A stretch of DNA of 64,000 nucleotides from an uncultured Granulosicoccus sp. Its GTDB lineage: Bacteria > Pseudomonadota > Gammaproteobacteria > Granulosicoccales > Granulosicoccaceae. This document shows, in pieces, positions 44,586-53,319 of this stretch (within the stretch, counting starts at the first letter, position 1; each line of letters begins with the position of its first letter). Under the pieces are notes generated by a model that worked only from the letters and a program-made list of their open reading frames with translations, searched no databases and was not told the DNA's origin. Position numbers and translations under genes: made by a program. The DNA lies in contig CALKLO010000031.1 in the NCBI GenBank assembly GCA_937991945.1, positions 62,001 through 126,000 on the forward strand, read 5' to 3'.

Positions 44586-44877
44586 TATTCTTTCTCCCAA
44601 CTTGTTTTTGTTGACTGGCAAAGTGCCACTAAGCCGATGTCACTGCAAACTGATGCAGTCATATTAGCTAACCACTTAGACAGCGCAACATCTTGAGGCA
44701 TTATGCCCATCGCAATCCAGAGCGTATACCCATTACAGGGGTCTAGTAAGCAGAATCCCCATGATTTACCATGTAAATATCAACGTTAACCACGATCTAG
44801 TGACGCGCAGACCAACGTAGCTCTTAAAGGCTTTAACCCAAGCCCACTCAATAGTACGACACCAAAAACACAACTCC
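44586..44877. other. 292-nt stretch between the PLP enzyme and the NlpC/P60 gene
   Basis: On the minus strand an open frame of 64 codons (44779-44585, no clear ATG near its 5' end) ends with TAA overlapping the PLP-enzyme ATG (TAATG). It encodes a Trp- and Cys-rich peptide (YLHGKSWGFCLLDPCNGYTL and on) that I cannot place. It may be a coupled leader or a gene remnant. No RNA gene or clear promoter is seen here. Confidence 0.3.
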
Positions 44878-45657
44878 ATGAGCCAGAGCAGCATGCAAGA
44901 ATGTCGAATTTCCACATCAGTCACTCCGCTGCTGTCATCCCCTGACGCTAATTCCGTTTGCACAAGCGAAGCACTCTATGGAGAACGCATCACGGTATTA
45001 GAAGAGCTAGGACAATGGGTTCTTGCACGGCAGCATCACGATCAATACGAAGGCTACTTGCAGCGAAGCGCACTGAGCGCTATAGACAGTTCACCTGTTG
45101 ATTTTCCAACATCAACGCACTGGGTAAGCCAGCGAAGTACGCTGCTTTTTAAGCAGGCTGATTTAAAGAGTCCAATTTCCCATCGCATCCCGTTTGCCGC
45201 TGAACTAAGTTTAACGCCGGTTGCGCAAACTGCCTTTAGTAAAACGGCCTGTGGGTATTTTGTCTGGTCAGACCACTGCCTCTCTATGAATGACAATCAC
45301 AGTAGCGACCCACTCACGCTGGCCCAATCTCACTTTCTTGGCATGCCCTATCGCTGGGGAGGGCGCTCACCCGAAGGGGCAGATTGTTCTGGTTTGATTC
45401 AACTGCTTGCCCGATCCCAGGGGTATTCCATACCCAGAGACAGCAGTGAACAAGAAGCACACATCAATTCAATTGTGACGACTGGAAACTACCAAGCGCT
45501 GGATGTCATTTATTGGCCTGGGCATACCGGTTTATTAATAGATGCAGTATCGATACTGCACTCAACAGCTCACACCTTATCGTGCGTCATTGAACCCATC
45601 CAAGATGTTGTAAGTCGAGCTGGAAAGCCATCCTCAGTGCGTCGACTATTTAAGTAG
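44878..45657 (+). CDS. NlpC/P60-family peptidase with SH3-like region (YkfC-like)
   Basis: A 259-residue protein without a signal peptide. Residues 25-130 look like SH3-type bacterial domains (GERITVLEELGQWVLARQHHDQYEGYLQRSAL, then SQRSTLLFKQADLKSPISHRIPFAAELSLT). The catalytic domain starts about residue 145: FLGMPYRWGGRSPEGADCSGLIQLLARSQG with the nucleophile Cys in GADCSGL, then DVIYWPGHTGLLI with the His. This layout is that of YkfC-type gamma-D-glutamyl-L-diamino-acid endopeptidases, which act on murein peptides. The gene ends 12 nt inside the convergent GH84 gene. No SD is obvious for the ATG at 44878. Confidence 0.85.
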   Translation: MSQSSMQECRISTSVTPLLSSPDANSVCTSEALYGERITVLEELGQWVLARQHHDQYEGYLQRSALSAIDSSPVDFPTSTHWVSQRSTLLFKQADLKSPISHRIPFAAELSLTPVAQTAFSKTACGYFVWSDHCLSMNDNHSSDPLTLAQSHFLGMPYRWGGRSPEGADCSGLIQLLARSQGYSIPRDSSEQEAHINSIVTTGNYQALDVIYWPGHTGLLIDAVSILHSTAHTLSCVIEPIQDVVSRAGKPSSVRRLFK

Positions 45658-46779
45658 TCGCTGAGATAACGGGTGTGACTGCGTTTTTAGCACACGAAGA
45701 TCAGGCAACGCATGTTGGCTTATGAGTAAGTCGTGCTTTAAACCAAATAGATAGGGATACCACTCGCGAGCCAAAGGAGATTTCCACTGCCACAAGCAGG
45801 ACTCAATGGCATCAAACGTTATGGCATTCGCAGGTGTTGGAGCGGTTGGCGTATTTTCATTAAAAATGGGGTGGTAGAAATATTCCGCTAAGGCCAAAAA
45901 TGCGTCAGGAACGCCATGAGATGTAAGCGTAGCTTCCCATGCACTGCGTACGGTACCTGTCGTCTGAAGGGCCAAAGTCGCACTTCCCATTAGGTCCATC
46001 AACAGGCTGTCTGTATGCAACATACCTGTAGGGTTGAGCACGATACTCTCCTCAGGATTACGTCCCTCCCAAGCGCCTACAAACAAACGTCTAGGGCAAT
46101 AATCATTTGCGTACAAGTTGTCCCATAACACTAATGGTTGACCACATTCGTCAACAACCTCAAACATTGATTGCACGCTAGCCTGACGAGCAACGACATC
46201 ACTACCGCAATACAAAACAGTGTGATCAGGGTTCAAACAGTTAAGAAAATCAGCTAAATAATCTGGAGCCGTTTCGGCAAGTTCATTTGCATAAATTCTC
46301 GGCGTCACCCACAACGCCACTCCAAGATCATCAGCTAAGGCATTTGCAAGACTTGCGTGGGCTACACCCTCTTGACGAAACGCCCCGCGCCGGTTAATAA
46401 ATTTCTCATCGATATCATCCATGAGCAAAGAGATTCGGTGAGCGCCTGCAGCCAACAAACATCGGCACTTGGTTACAAGCGCTTGATAATCAGGACCATG
46501 AGGCAGATCTGAGAAATTAAAATCCAGCCCTGGCGCCACACCTGCCACTACCTGAACCTCTCTTGCGCCAGCCTTCGCTGTAAAAGCATGGAAATCAGCT
46601 AACCAGTCTTGATCGTACGGTTTTCGCCAGTGCAAACGATGCAGTGGGTCTTCCTTAGGTGCGTAGTAGTACGTGTTTTGGCCGTTGCGTTCAAGTACCG
46701 AAAGAATCAGCTCTCGCTCGCGCCAATTGAATAAACGTCCGTAGTACCCTTCTGCATATCCGTGTACACGTTCAGTCAT
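45646..46779 (-). CDS. GH84-type beta-N-acetylglucosaminidase (O-GlcNAcase fold)
   Basis: A 377-residue protein without a signal peptide. It has the GH84 start HGYAEGYYGRLFNWRERELILSVLERNGQNTYYYAPKEDP, the catalytic Asp pair in LLMDDIDEKF, the WVTPRIYANE segment and the GQPLVLWDNLYANDYCPRRL region (Asn and Tyr near the acetamido group). GH84 enzymes hydrolyse beta-linked N-acetylglucosamine (O-GlcNAc or hyaluronan in characterised members). Being cytoplasmic and beside murein-turnover genes, it may act on muropeptide sugars as NagZ (GH3) does; this is inference. Length suits the catalytic domain alone. Confidence 0.88.
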   Translation of the reverse strand: MTERVHGYAEGYYGRLFNWRERELILSVLERNGQNTYYYAPKEDPLHRLHWRKPYDQDWLADFHAFTAKAGAREVQVVAGVAPGLDFNFSDLPHGPDYQALVTKCRCLLAAGAHRISLLMDDIDEKFINRRGAFRQEGVAHASLANALADDLGVALWVTPRIYANELAETAPDYLADFLNCLNPDHTVLYCGSDVVARQASVQSMFEVVDECGQPLVLWDNLYANDYCPRRLFVGAWEGRNPEESIVLNPTGMLHTDSLLMDLMGSATLALQTTGTVRSAWEATLTSHGVPDAFLALAEYFYHPIFNENTPTAPTPANAITFDAIESCLWQWKSPLAREWYPYLFGLKHDLLISQHALPDLRVLKTQSHPLSQRLLK

Positions 46780-46876
46780 CTAAGCACACTTATCGTCAGT
46801 TCAATTGCGCTCATTAGAGTAGCTTAGGTGCGGCTTAGGCGCTATAGTCGGGAAAGTACATCAACCGGTCAAAAAC

Positions 46877-48262
46877 ATGAGTGATACTGCCATTCAAGAA
46901 CGAGCATCGCTAAGTGTCTACGCGGACAAACGCATGCTACGCATCCTCTTATTGGGGGCCATGAGTGGGTTTCCATGGGTACTGATTGGAAGTGCACTTT
47001 CTTTGTGGTTAAAAGAAGATGGCATGAGCCGGAGCACCATCGGTTTCGCATCACTCATTTTCGGTGTCTACAGTATCAATTTCTTTTGGGCGCCACTCAT
47101 TGACCGTATTCGAATCCCCTATTTGACCGAGCGTGTTGGACAACGCAAGGCCTGGATTTTGAGCCTTCAGTTCGTCATTTTGGTCGCAGTGTTGTTGTGG
47201 AGCAATCTAAGCCCCGCTGAAAATCTATGGCTTGTCATTGCGGTTGGTCTTGCCATAGCCATAAGCTCTGCCTCGCAAGACATTACCATTGACGCCCTGC
47301 GTATCGAGCAAATAGGTCGAACTGAAACAGGTTCAATGGCTGCGGGTGCTGCTATGGCGGTGGTCGGCTGGTGGACCGGATATAAGCTGGGTGGTTTCAT
47401 CGCGCTTATGGTAGCTGATGCACTTGAGCAACGAGGTTATGAAAACTACTGGCAGCTGACATTTCAATGTCTTGCTGTACTCATCATCATCATGAATGCG
47501 TTATTGCTGCTCATACCGGAGGTGAGCTGGCGTGAACGCGCAAAAGCACAAGCAGATGATCAAGCCATGATCGGCTCTGCAATCGGCGGTGGACAGCGCG
47601 GCTTAATCGCTTGGCTAGGTACCACCATTGTGGCCCCCTTCGCCAGCTTCTTCAGACAAAACGGCGTTAAGGTCGCTCTTGCTATTTTGGCGTTCATTTT
47701 TCTGTTTAAAATCGGTGAAGCATTTGTTGGAAAAATGTCCATTATCTTTTACAAAGAAGTCGGCTTCTCCAAATCAGATATAGCTATTTACTCTAAAGGA
47801 CTCGGCTGGGTGGTCACCGTTGTATTCACGTTGATTGGTGGTTGGTTTGCGGTGAAGCAAGGCATCGTTAAAGCACTGTTTTTAGCGGGTATCGCCATGG
47901 CTGCAACCAATCTGATGTTCTCGTTCATGGCATGGAGTGCTGAGCCATCCGCCTTACTATTTGCTGCCGCTGTGTTAATTGATGACGTTACTGCATCCAT
48001 CGCAACCGTTATATTCGTCACCTTTATTTCATTGCTGGTAGACAGAACCTACACCGCAACTCAATACGCATTATTAGCCTCTCTAGGCACAGCAGGAAGA
48101 ACACTGCTTGCATCGTCATCAGGTGCCATGGTCGATGGACTGGATGGCGATTGGGGGCTTTTCTTTATTATCACAGCACTGATGGTCATCCCATCACTGA
48201 TCGTACTGTGGATGCTCAGAGATAAATTTTCATTTATAGAACGTAAGGCTGAGACAAGCTAA
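46877..48262 (+). CDS. ampG: AmpG-like muropeptide permease (MFS)
   Basis: A 461-residue 12- to 14-helix MFS protein. N-terminal YADKRMLRILLLGAMSGFPWVLIGSALSLWLKEDGMSRSTIGF is the AmpG string, followed by INFFWAPLIDRIRIPYLTERVGQRKAWI (with the conserved Asp and Arg) and SASQDITIDALRI. AmpG brings GlcNAc-anhydroMurNAc peptides into the cytoplasm for recycling. It is tail-to-tail with the amidase gene (4-nt overlap) and diverges from the GH84 gene, so a recycling role agrees with its neighbours. Confidence 0.9.
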   Translation: MSDTAIQERASLSVYADKRMLRILLLGAMSGFPWVLIGSALSLWLKEDGMSRSTIGFASLIFGVYSINFFWAPLIDRIRIPYLTERVGQRKAWILSLQFVILVAVLLWSNLSPAENLWLVIAVGLAIAISSASQDITIDALRIEQIGRTETGSMAAGAAMAVVGWWTGYKLGGFIALMVADALEQRGYENYWQLTFQCLAVLIIIMNALLLLIPEVSWRERAKAQADDQAMIGSAIGGGQRGLIAWLGTTIVAPFASFFRQNGVKVALAILAFIFLFKIGEAFVGKMSIIFYKEVGFSKSDIAIYSKGLGWVVTVVFTLIGGWFAVKQGIVKALFLAGIAMAATNLMFSFMAWSAEPSALLFAAAVLIDDVTASIATVIFVTFISLLVDRTYTATQYALLASLGTAGRTLLASSSGAMVDGLDGDWGLFFIITALMVIPSLIVLWMLRDKFSFIERKAETS

Positions 48263-48708
48263 ACATCGGTATTGGGTTGTTCGGCAGCTGGTGGATCAAA
48301 AGGCGTTAATCCGCGTTTCTCACACCACAGCGCCACGTCGAAATTTGGGCACGTTTTATCGGTATAGCTAAAATCTCTATGCCCACAGATGGATGCTGTG
48401 GGATAGGTTTCACGCCACGCCCTTAACACCTGCTCAAGAGCATCGAACTGCTTGTCGGTAAATTGAGTACAGCCAATCAAACAGACGCCAAGACTAATTT
48501 CATTGTGCCCGTACACGTGGGCACCTTGCCAATAGTCAGGTCGGCCTTGTTCAATAATTCCATCTCGGTTGATCACTCGGTGGTAGCCGATGCCATGCCA
48601 TCCAAAGCCTTGGTGCATATCGTGAATTTGACTTGCACCAATGGGGTCGTTGTCAGGTGTGGCTGAGCAATGCACAACCAGAAATTGAATATCAGCAGGA
48701 TTCAACAT
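48259..48708 (-). CDS. N-acetylmuramoyl-L-alanine amidase (Amidase_2 type)
   Basis: A 149-residue zinc amidase without signal peptide. Motifs: FLVVHCSATPD (His ligand), HGIGYHRVINRDGIIEQGRP, the substrate-side GHNEISLGVCLIG, and the second His in CGHRDFSYTDKTCPNFD (where Cys or Asp completes the site). The short single-domain T7-lysozyme-like form cuts the MurNAc-L-Ala bond. A cytoplasmic location and adjacent AmpG-like permease suggest an AmpD-like role. Overlaps the AmpG-like gene at its 3' end. Confidence 0.9.
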   Translation of the reverse strand: MLNPADIQFLVVHCSATPDNDPIGASQIHDMHQGFGWHGIGYHRVINRDGIIEQGRPDYWQGAHVYGHNEISLGVCLIGCTQFTDKQFDALEQVLRAWRETYPTASICGHRDFSYTDKTCPNFDVALWCEKRGLTPFDPPAAEQPNTDV

Positions 48709-48714
48709 AGGAAC

Positions 48715-48981
48715 CTAGCGCTGCTTGTACTGGGTTGGACAATACGCACGCGTTATACCTTCAGGGCGTTTAGCGCTGTGCTTAGTTGATCGACTAGTGA
48801 CTCGTTTACGCCAAAGCCTGAATGAGCCGCCTTTAAGATGCTTACGCATAAGCGCAATAACTTGCGCCTCACTGACGCCGTGACTGTTCTCTATTGCATC
48901 GAACGGGGTTCGGTCTTCCCACGCCATTTCGATTATGCGAGACAGTTCTGATTCTGAGAACTCCGGTAAATTCTGACTCAC
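48715..48981 (-). CDS. DUF2805/TIGR03643-family small protein
   Basis: An 88-residue protein from the GTG at 48981: GGAG lies 8 nt upstream, and the codon overlaps the murI stop by 1 nt (TAGTG). A longer GTG start at 48999 would also be in frame. It contains the family pattern SRIIEMAWEDRTPFDAIENSHGVSEAQVIALMRKHLKGGSFRLWRKRVTSR, an XRE-like or homeodomain-like helix-turn-helix ending in basic residues, so DNA or RNA binding is plausible. No experimental role known to me. Coupled to murI upstream; the amidase stop follows 6 nt downstream. Confidence 0.85.
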   Translation of the reverse strand: MSQNLPEFSESELSRIIEMAWEDRTPFDAIENSHGVSEAQVIALMRKHLKGGSFRLWRKRVTSRSTKHSAKRPEGITRAYCPTQYKQR

Positions 48982-49820
48982 TATGCGCTCCGGGAACACG
49001 TTGAGATTGATGGAAAGTGAAGAGCTTCAGTCTTTAACCCTAACCCTGCCAACAGTCTTGTCGTAGACATTTCAGGGGATACAGAGGTCATGACCGCGAC
49101 ATCGTGTTGAATTGTACGAACACCGTTGGAATCAGACTCCTCTGAGCCTTGTGTTCTGTGCAGTTCACGCAACGCTTGTCTGGCGACAGCTTCCGCAGGG
49201 TCCAGCCAGTCAACTGGCCAGGGAGCCAACTTTCGCATCTCATTCACTAAAAACGGATAGTGAGTGCAGCCCAACGTAACAATGTCGGTTCGTTTTCCAT
49301 CCTTTTCAATGAAACAAGGTGCAATCTCGCTACGCAATACGTGTGTATCAATCTCCACTCCCTGCAGATGCTCTTCAGCGAGTCGTGCAAGTTTCGTGGC
49401 ACCCACCAACGTTACGCTAACATTGCTGGCGTGCTGCTCTATTAAATCCAGTGTGTATCGGCGCTTGACCGTACCGGGTGTTGCTAGCACTGATATCAAG
49501 CCTGAAGCGGTTCGCGCAGCCGCCGGTTTTATCGCAGGAACAATACCGACAAAAGGAATGTTGAATCGGGCTCGCAAGGCCGGCATGATTAACGTCGACG
49601 CCGTGTTGCAGGCTATGATCGCCAAATCAGGCTCGAACTCTGCCATTAACGTTTCGAACAAACCCGTTATACGCTCTGTGAGCGCCTCTTCTGCCCATTC
49701 CCCATATGGAAAGCCTGCGTCATCGCCGACATAAACAAAAGGCTGGTCGTGCATCAGCATGCGAGCTTCCCGCATAACTGAGAGTCCGCCAACACCAGAA
49801 TCAAAAACGAGTATGGTCAT
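48981..49820 (-). CDS. murI: Glutamate racemase
   Basis: A 279-residue racemase from the ATG at 49820; a TTG at 49853 would add residues without reason. It supplies D-glutamate for peptidoglycan. The two catalytic Cys are in IIACNTAS and [10 protein letters not shown]; the start [17 protein letters not shown] and [17 protein letters not shown] are standard MurI strings. Its 3' end overlaps the DUF2805 gene. Together with the amidase, AmpG-like permease and NlpC/P60 gene it makes a peptidoglycan-turnover neighbourhood. Confidence 0.95.
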   Translation of the reverse strand: MTILVFDSGVGGLSVMREARMLMHDQPFVYVGDDAGFPYGEWAEEALTERITGLFETLMAEFEPDLAIIACNTASTLIMPALRARFNIPFVGIVPAIKPAAARTASGLISVLATPGTVKRRYTLDLIEQHASNVSVTLVGATKLARLAEEHLQGVEIDTHVLRSEIAPCFIEKDGKRTDIVTLGCTHYPFLVNEMRKLAPWPVDWLDPAEAVARQALRELHRTQGSEESDSNGVRTIQHDVAVMTSVSPEMSTTRLLAGLGLKTEALHFPSISTCSRSA

Positions 49821-49868
49821 TTGGTTCGCTTGAAGCGATGAGTCATGACTCAATAGGATAACGCGCTT

Positions 49869-50891
49869 TTACTGAGGGATCTTATCCTTAGGCAAAATAG
49901 CGACTCCCCAAGGGTAACGACCGACCTTGATGCTCTTTATCGCCTTACGAGTCTTAACATCTACCAGCGTGACATCACCTGATACACCATTAGTCGTATA
50001 AAGCTTGTCTTCCTCAGGTGTCAGGGCCATGTGCCAGACACGACGCCCCACTAATATGTAATCGGTAACGCTCATGGTAGTTCGATCGATAACGGCTATG
50101 TGGTTAGAGGGCCCCAGTGCCACAAAAGCCGTTTTACCATCTGACGTAAGCTCCATACCAACAGGTTGAATCCTGTCTTTAGAAATACCAGGAATCTTGA
50201 AACTGATCACTTGTTTGATTTTTTTACTGTCAGTATCAATGATGGACACCGTTCCACCTATTTCAGATGACACCCAAAGCTCTGTGTCATCTAGTGAGAA
50301 TTCAGCATCACGTGGGCGTTGATCAACCAGTGTATTTGCCACAATAGTATGAGTTTCAGTATCAATCCAATGAGCCATATTGGACGTCTCTGATGTCACG
50401 ATAGCGTACTTGCCGTTATGACTCACGGCCATTCCTTCAGGCTCAACACCCACATCTATTTGCGAGACCACTTGTCGCGTTTCAATATCGACAACCGTGG
50501 CGATCGCATCGTCTTCGTTTGCAATGTAGAGGTGCCGATTATCTGGGTGAAGCGCAAATTGTTCTGGGTCTGCACCACTGGGTAACTCAAACTCAATGGA
50601 GTCATTGTTGATCATCATTACCTGAACGGTATCCGAATCAGACGCACAAATAAACAATCGGGAATAGTCATGACTGAGGGTGACGCCTCTGGGCCTCTCG
50701 CCCACCTCAATGGTTTTAATAACCTCGTTGGTTTCGGTATCTATGACCGAAACGGTGTCATCTTTTTCATTACTGATATACGCCCAGTGGGCAGACACGT
50801 GGCTTGTAGAAAACAACAAACCCATAGCTAACAGCGTTGAACCAACAAGTGCGTATTTCTTTTTAAACATAGGTAAAAGCAAGGTGTTCAT
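49869..50891 (-). CDS. PQQ-catabolism-associated YVTN beta-propeller protein (PedA2/LutB-like)
   Basis: A 340-residue exported protein from the ATG at 50891, which has AAAGGA upstream. Signal peptide ALVGSTLLAMGLLFSTSHVSA. The rest is a seven-bladed YVTN-type propeller: WAYISNEKDDTVSVIDTETNEVIKTIEVGERPRGV, RHLYIANEDDAIATVVDIETRQVVSQIDVGVEPEGMAV, and AFVALGPSNHIAVIDRTTMSV. Homologues sit in the ABC clusters of PQQ-dependent alcohol oxidation and of lanthanide uptake (lut, pedA2). It lies 26 nt downstream of the ABC binding-protein gene and belongs to the same operon. Confidence 0.87.
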   Translation of the reverse strand: MNTLLLPMFKKKYALVGSTLLAMGLLFSTSHVSAHWAYISNEKDDTVSVIDTETNEVIKTIEVGERPRGVTLSHDYSRLFICASDSDTVQVMMINNDSIEFELPSGADPEQFALHPDNRHLYIANEDDAIATVVDIETRQVVSQIDVGVEPEGMAVSHNGKYAIVTSETSNMAHWIDTETHTIVANTLVDQRPRDAEFSLDDTELWVSSEIGGTVSIIDTDSKKIKQVISFKIPGISKDRIQPVGMELTSDGKTAFVALGPSNHIAVIDRTTMSVTDYILVGRRVWHMALTPEEDKLYTTNGVSGDVTLVDVKTRKAIKSIKVGRYPWGVAILPKDKIPQ

Positions 50892-50917
50892 GACATTTTT
50901 CCTTTCACACAATTAAT

Positions 50918-52111
50918 CTATTGGAACGCCTGACATTGACTATCACCTTTGTCATATCCCAAGGTATCAAGCTCAGTCACTGGGTGCAAAAAACCTTCTA
51001 TCGGCGCTGATGCAACGACAGCACGCGAGTGCACTAACTGAATGGGCTGACGCATTTGCCCGTTCCAAGAACGAAAACTTAACGGGGTACCTTTAAAACC
51101 CGCCAGTTCAAATTCATCAGAGAGTAAGTAGTCACGAATAGCAGGGGCATGAGTTGTATTTGTGCGAGTTACGGCTTCGCCAATTGCACGAACTGCTGCC
51201 CAGTTACTATAGTCACGATCTGTCATAGGCCGCTCTGCAATTTTACTAAAACGCGATTGAAGTTGTGCGGCGCCCCATTGTTCAATGACAGGAGACCACG
51301 TCACGGGCATCAGACCGGCACTTCCCGTAACCGGCCTAGGCAACCATGTGTTATACGGAATATATTGTGCGAAATCGCGAGTCTCATCGGTAACAACGAC
51401 GGCATCGTACTTACGTGCTTGAGTAAACACTGGCACTTCATTGGATGCATTACGACGCATATCCGCATTTTCAATCCATTGTTTATCTTCAACGATTTTT
51501 AGATTGAATTTGTTTATCGAATAACGCATGGCCTCAGCTAGGGCTTGATCACCTGAACCATTGCCTTCGATGAGAAATATATTCTTCCAACGTTTTTTTG
51601 TAAAATATTGAATGAGTGCATCGCTATGCATAATGCGTGATGGAATCGTGTGCAGAACATTAGACAAACATTGTTCATTACGAAGCTCAACGGCACTGCT
51701 TTGCGCGTTAAAAAATAAATCGTCAGATGCTGCTGGCAACGACGTGATATTTATCAAATCATGGGCCGGCAGATTAGCCACTACCAACAGAGAACCTGCG
51801 GACAACGCTTTATATATTTGCTCGTCACGCTTATCGCTCGGTTCATCAATATCAAATATCAGCGTTTGAAGTGTGTATTTTTGCCCTAGGAAACGCCCTG
51901 TCGTGTTGTTATCACTAATACCAAGTATGGCACCTTGCTCACCGTCATCCTCAGGCCAAGTAACGAGATTAGATAGCACCGGCGGGCGCTCGATTCGTTG
52001 CTCGATATACAGAATATCGACAACCAGTTCAGGGCTTTCAGTATTTGCTAAAAGGGAGATTGGAGCAACACACAAGACAACTGCCGTAAACAAACTTCTA
52101 ACGACACCCAT
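50918..52111 (-). CDS. ABC transporter substrate-binding protein, PQQ alcohol-oxidation/lanthanide type (PedA1/LutA-like)
   Basis: A binding protein of the branched-chain-amino-acid fold. I use ATG at 52111, where a signal peptide starts (VVRSLFTAVVLCVAPISLLANTE); the frame is open to an ATG at 52198, and neither start has a good ribosome site, so the start is uncertain. After cleavage: LVVDILYIEQRIERPPVLSN, GRFLGQKYTLQTLIFDID, FNAQSSAVELRNEQCLSNVLHTIPSR, then KKRWKNIFLIEGNGSGDQALAEAMR and ERPMTDRDYSNWAAVRAIGEAVTRTN. These match the family found with PQQ-linked ABC transporters. It is about 398 residues. Its ATPase and permease partners are probably at 18.6-20.1 kb. Confidence 0.83.
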   Translation of the reverse strand: MGVVRSLFTAVVLCVAPISLLANTESPELVVDILYIEQRIERPPVLSNLVTWPEDDGEQGAILGISDNNTTGRFLGQKYTLQTLIFDIDEPSDKRDEQIYKALSAGSLLVVANLPAHDLINITSLPAASDDLFFNAQSSAVELRNEQCLSNVLHTIPSRIMHSDALIQYFTKKRWKNIFLIEGNGSGDQALAEAMRYSINKFNLKIVEDKQWIENADMRRNASNEVPVFTQARKYDAVVVTDETRDFAQYIPYNTWLPRPVTGSAGLMPVTWSPVIEQWGAAQLQSRFSKIAERPMTDRDYSNWAAVRAIGEAVTRTNTTHAPAIRDYLLSDEFELAGFKGTPLSFRSWNGQMRQPIQLVHSRAVVASAPIEGFLHPVTELDTLGYDKGDSQCQAFQ

Positions 52112-52229
52112 CAAGGGAGGCTGTTTTATCGCTAAAACAGGGGGTTTCACCCTATAAAAAGGGGTTTTAAGCGCTAAATATCGTAGTTTTTTAAACAATT
52201 TTTTCGCTAAAACAATGGGTTATGGTGGT

Positions 52230-52263
52230 CCGACCCGCTGGCAGCGCCGACCCGCTGGCAGCG
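52230..52263. repeat. Tandem 17-bp direct repeat
   Basis: CCGACCCGCTGGCAGCG occurs twice in a row (52230-52246 and 52247-52263), followed by a further CGCCGC. It lies between the start of the ABC binding-protein gene and the moaA stop at 52269. GC content is higher than in the surroundings. It may be a duplication at a control region. Confidence 0.7.
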
Positions 52264-52268
52264 CGCCG

Positions 52269-53300
52269 CTAGCCGCCGATGAAGGACATTTCGACTTTGG
52301 GTCTGATCACTGATACTTGTGTTCGGGTTTCGGAGTAGCGGTCGCCTCTGACAGACCACAGCTTACTCAAGGCATCGCGTACGGCATTGATATCGCCACT
52401 TCGAAGCGCTGGGCGCATGTCGTGGCCGCCGGATGCAAATAGGCATGTGTAAATACTGCCTGTGGCACTCAGGCGAGCTCGACTGCAGTCACCACAGAAG
52501 GGATCTGATACTGATGAAATAATACCGATCTCGCCACCACCGTCTAGGAACTCCCAACGCTTGGCAACCTCACCCCGATAGTTAGCTTTTACAGGAGCTA
52601 TGGGTAATTCACTGTTGATCAGATCAGCTATTTCTTGACTGGTCGTAACGTGGGAAAGATTCCAAGCATTGCTGTTACCCACATCCATAAACTCTATAAA
52701 ACGAAGAATTTGTCCCGTGCCATGGAAAAAGCGCGCCATGGGTAATATGGAGTGATCGTTAAGACCCTTTTTAACTACCATATTCACTTTAACGGATTCA
52801 AAGTTAGCATCAGCCGCATGCTGAATACCATCCAATACCGTTTGGACGGTGACATCGACATCATTGACTCGCATAAACGTTTCATCGTCCATGGCATCAA
52901 GACTTACGTTTAAACGCTGAAGCCCTGCATCTCGCAGACTACGCGCACGATCTCTAGTGAGTAGAGAGGCGTTTGTTGTCATGCTGACATCAGTGATCCC
53001 TGGCACATTACGCACCTTAGAAATCAACTGCTCAAGATCGCGACGTACGAGTGGTTCACCACCGGTCAAACGAATCTTAGTAACACCCAACTCTGCAGAG
53101 GCTTGTACCATTCGTTCGATTTCTTCAAACGTCAGCAAGTCAGATTTGGGTAAGAATTTATAGTCTTTGTTGAAGACCGACTTAGGCATGCAATAGACAC
53201 AACGAAAGTTGCAACGGTCAGTCACTGACACACGCAAATCTTTTAAAGGTCGATCGAATCGATCACTGGCAGCTTGTATGGCCACATTAACACCCGTCAT
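52269..53300 (-). CDS. moaA: GTP 3',8-cyclase MoaA
   Basis: A 343-residue radical-SAM enzyme that makes the first pterin intermediate of molybdenum/tungsten cofactor synthesis. From the ATG at 53300 the radical-SAM cluster is C30-x3-C34-x2-C37 (TDRCNFRCVYCMP); the C-terminal cluster is in DPFCGDCSRARLSATGSIYTCLF, and the protein ends in the essential -GG (FIGG). The frame is open upstream, over the preceding gene, but this start fits the family. Last gene of the aldehyde oxidoreductase operon, following the unknown gene by 19 nt. Confidence 0.94.
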   Translation of the reverse strand: MTGVNVAIQAASDRFDRPLKDLRVSVTDRCNFRCVYCMPKSVFNKDYKFLPKSDLLTFEEIERMVQASAELGVTKIRLTGGEPLVRRDLEQLISKVRNVPGITDVSMTTNASLLTRDRARSLRDAGLQRLNVSLDAMDDETFMRVNDVDVTVQTVLDGIQHAADANFESVKVNMVVKKGLNDHSILPMARFFHGTGQILRFIEFMDVGNSNAWNLSHVTTSQEIADLINSELPIAPVKANYRGEVAKRWEFLDGGGEIGIISSVSDPFCGDCSRARLSATGSIYTCLFASGGHDMRPALRSGDINAVRDALSKLWSVRGDRYSETRTQVSVIRPKVEMSFIGG

Positions 53301-53319
53301 AGTCGGCTGGGCGTGATCA

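Noticed and set aside
47167-47400. Minus-strand ORFs inside the AmpG-like gene (also at 47560 and 47788)
   Set aside because: Typical antisense shadows of a hydrophobic membrane-protein gene.
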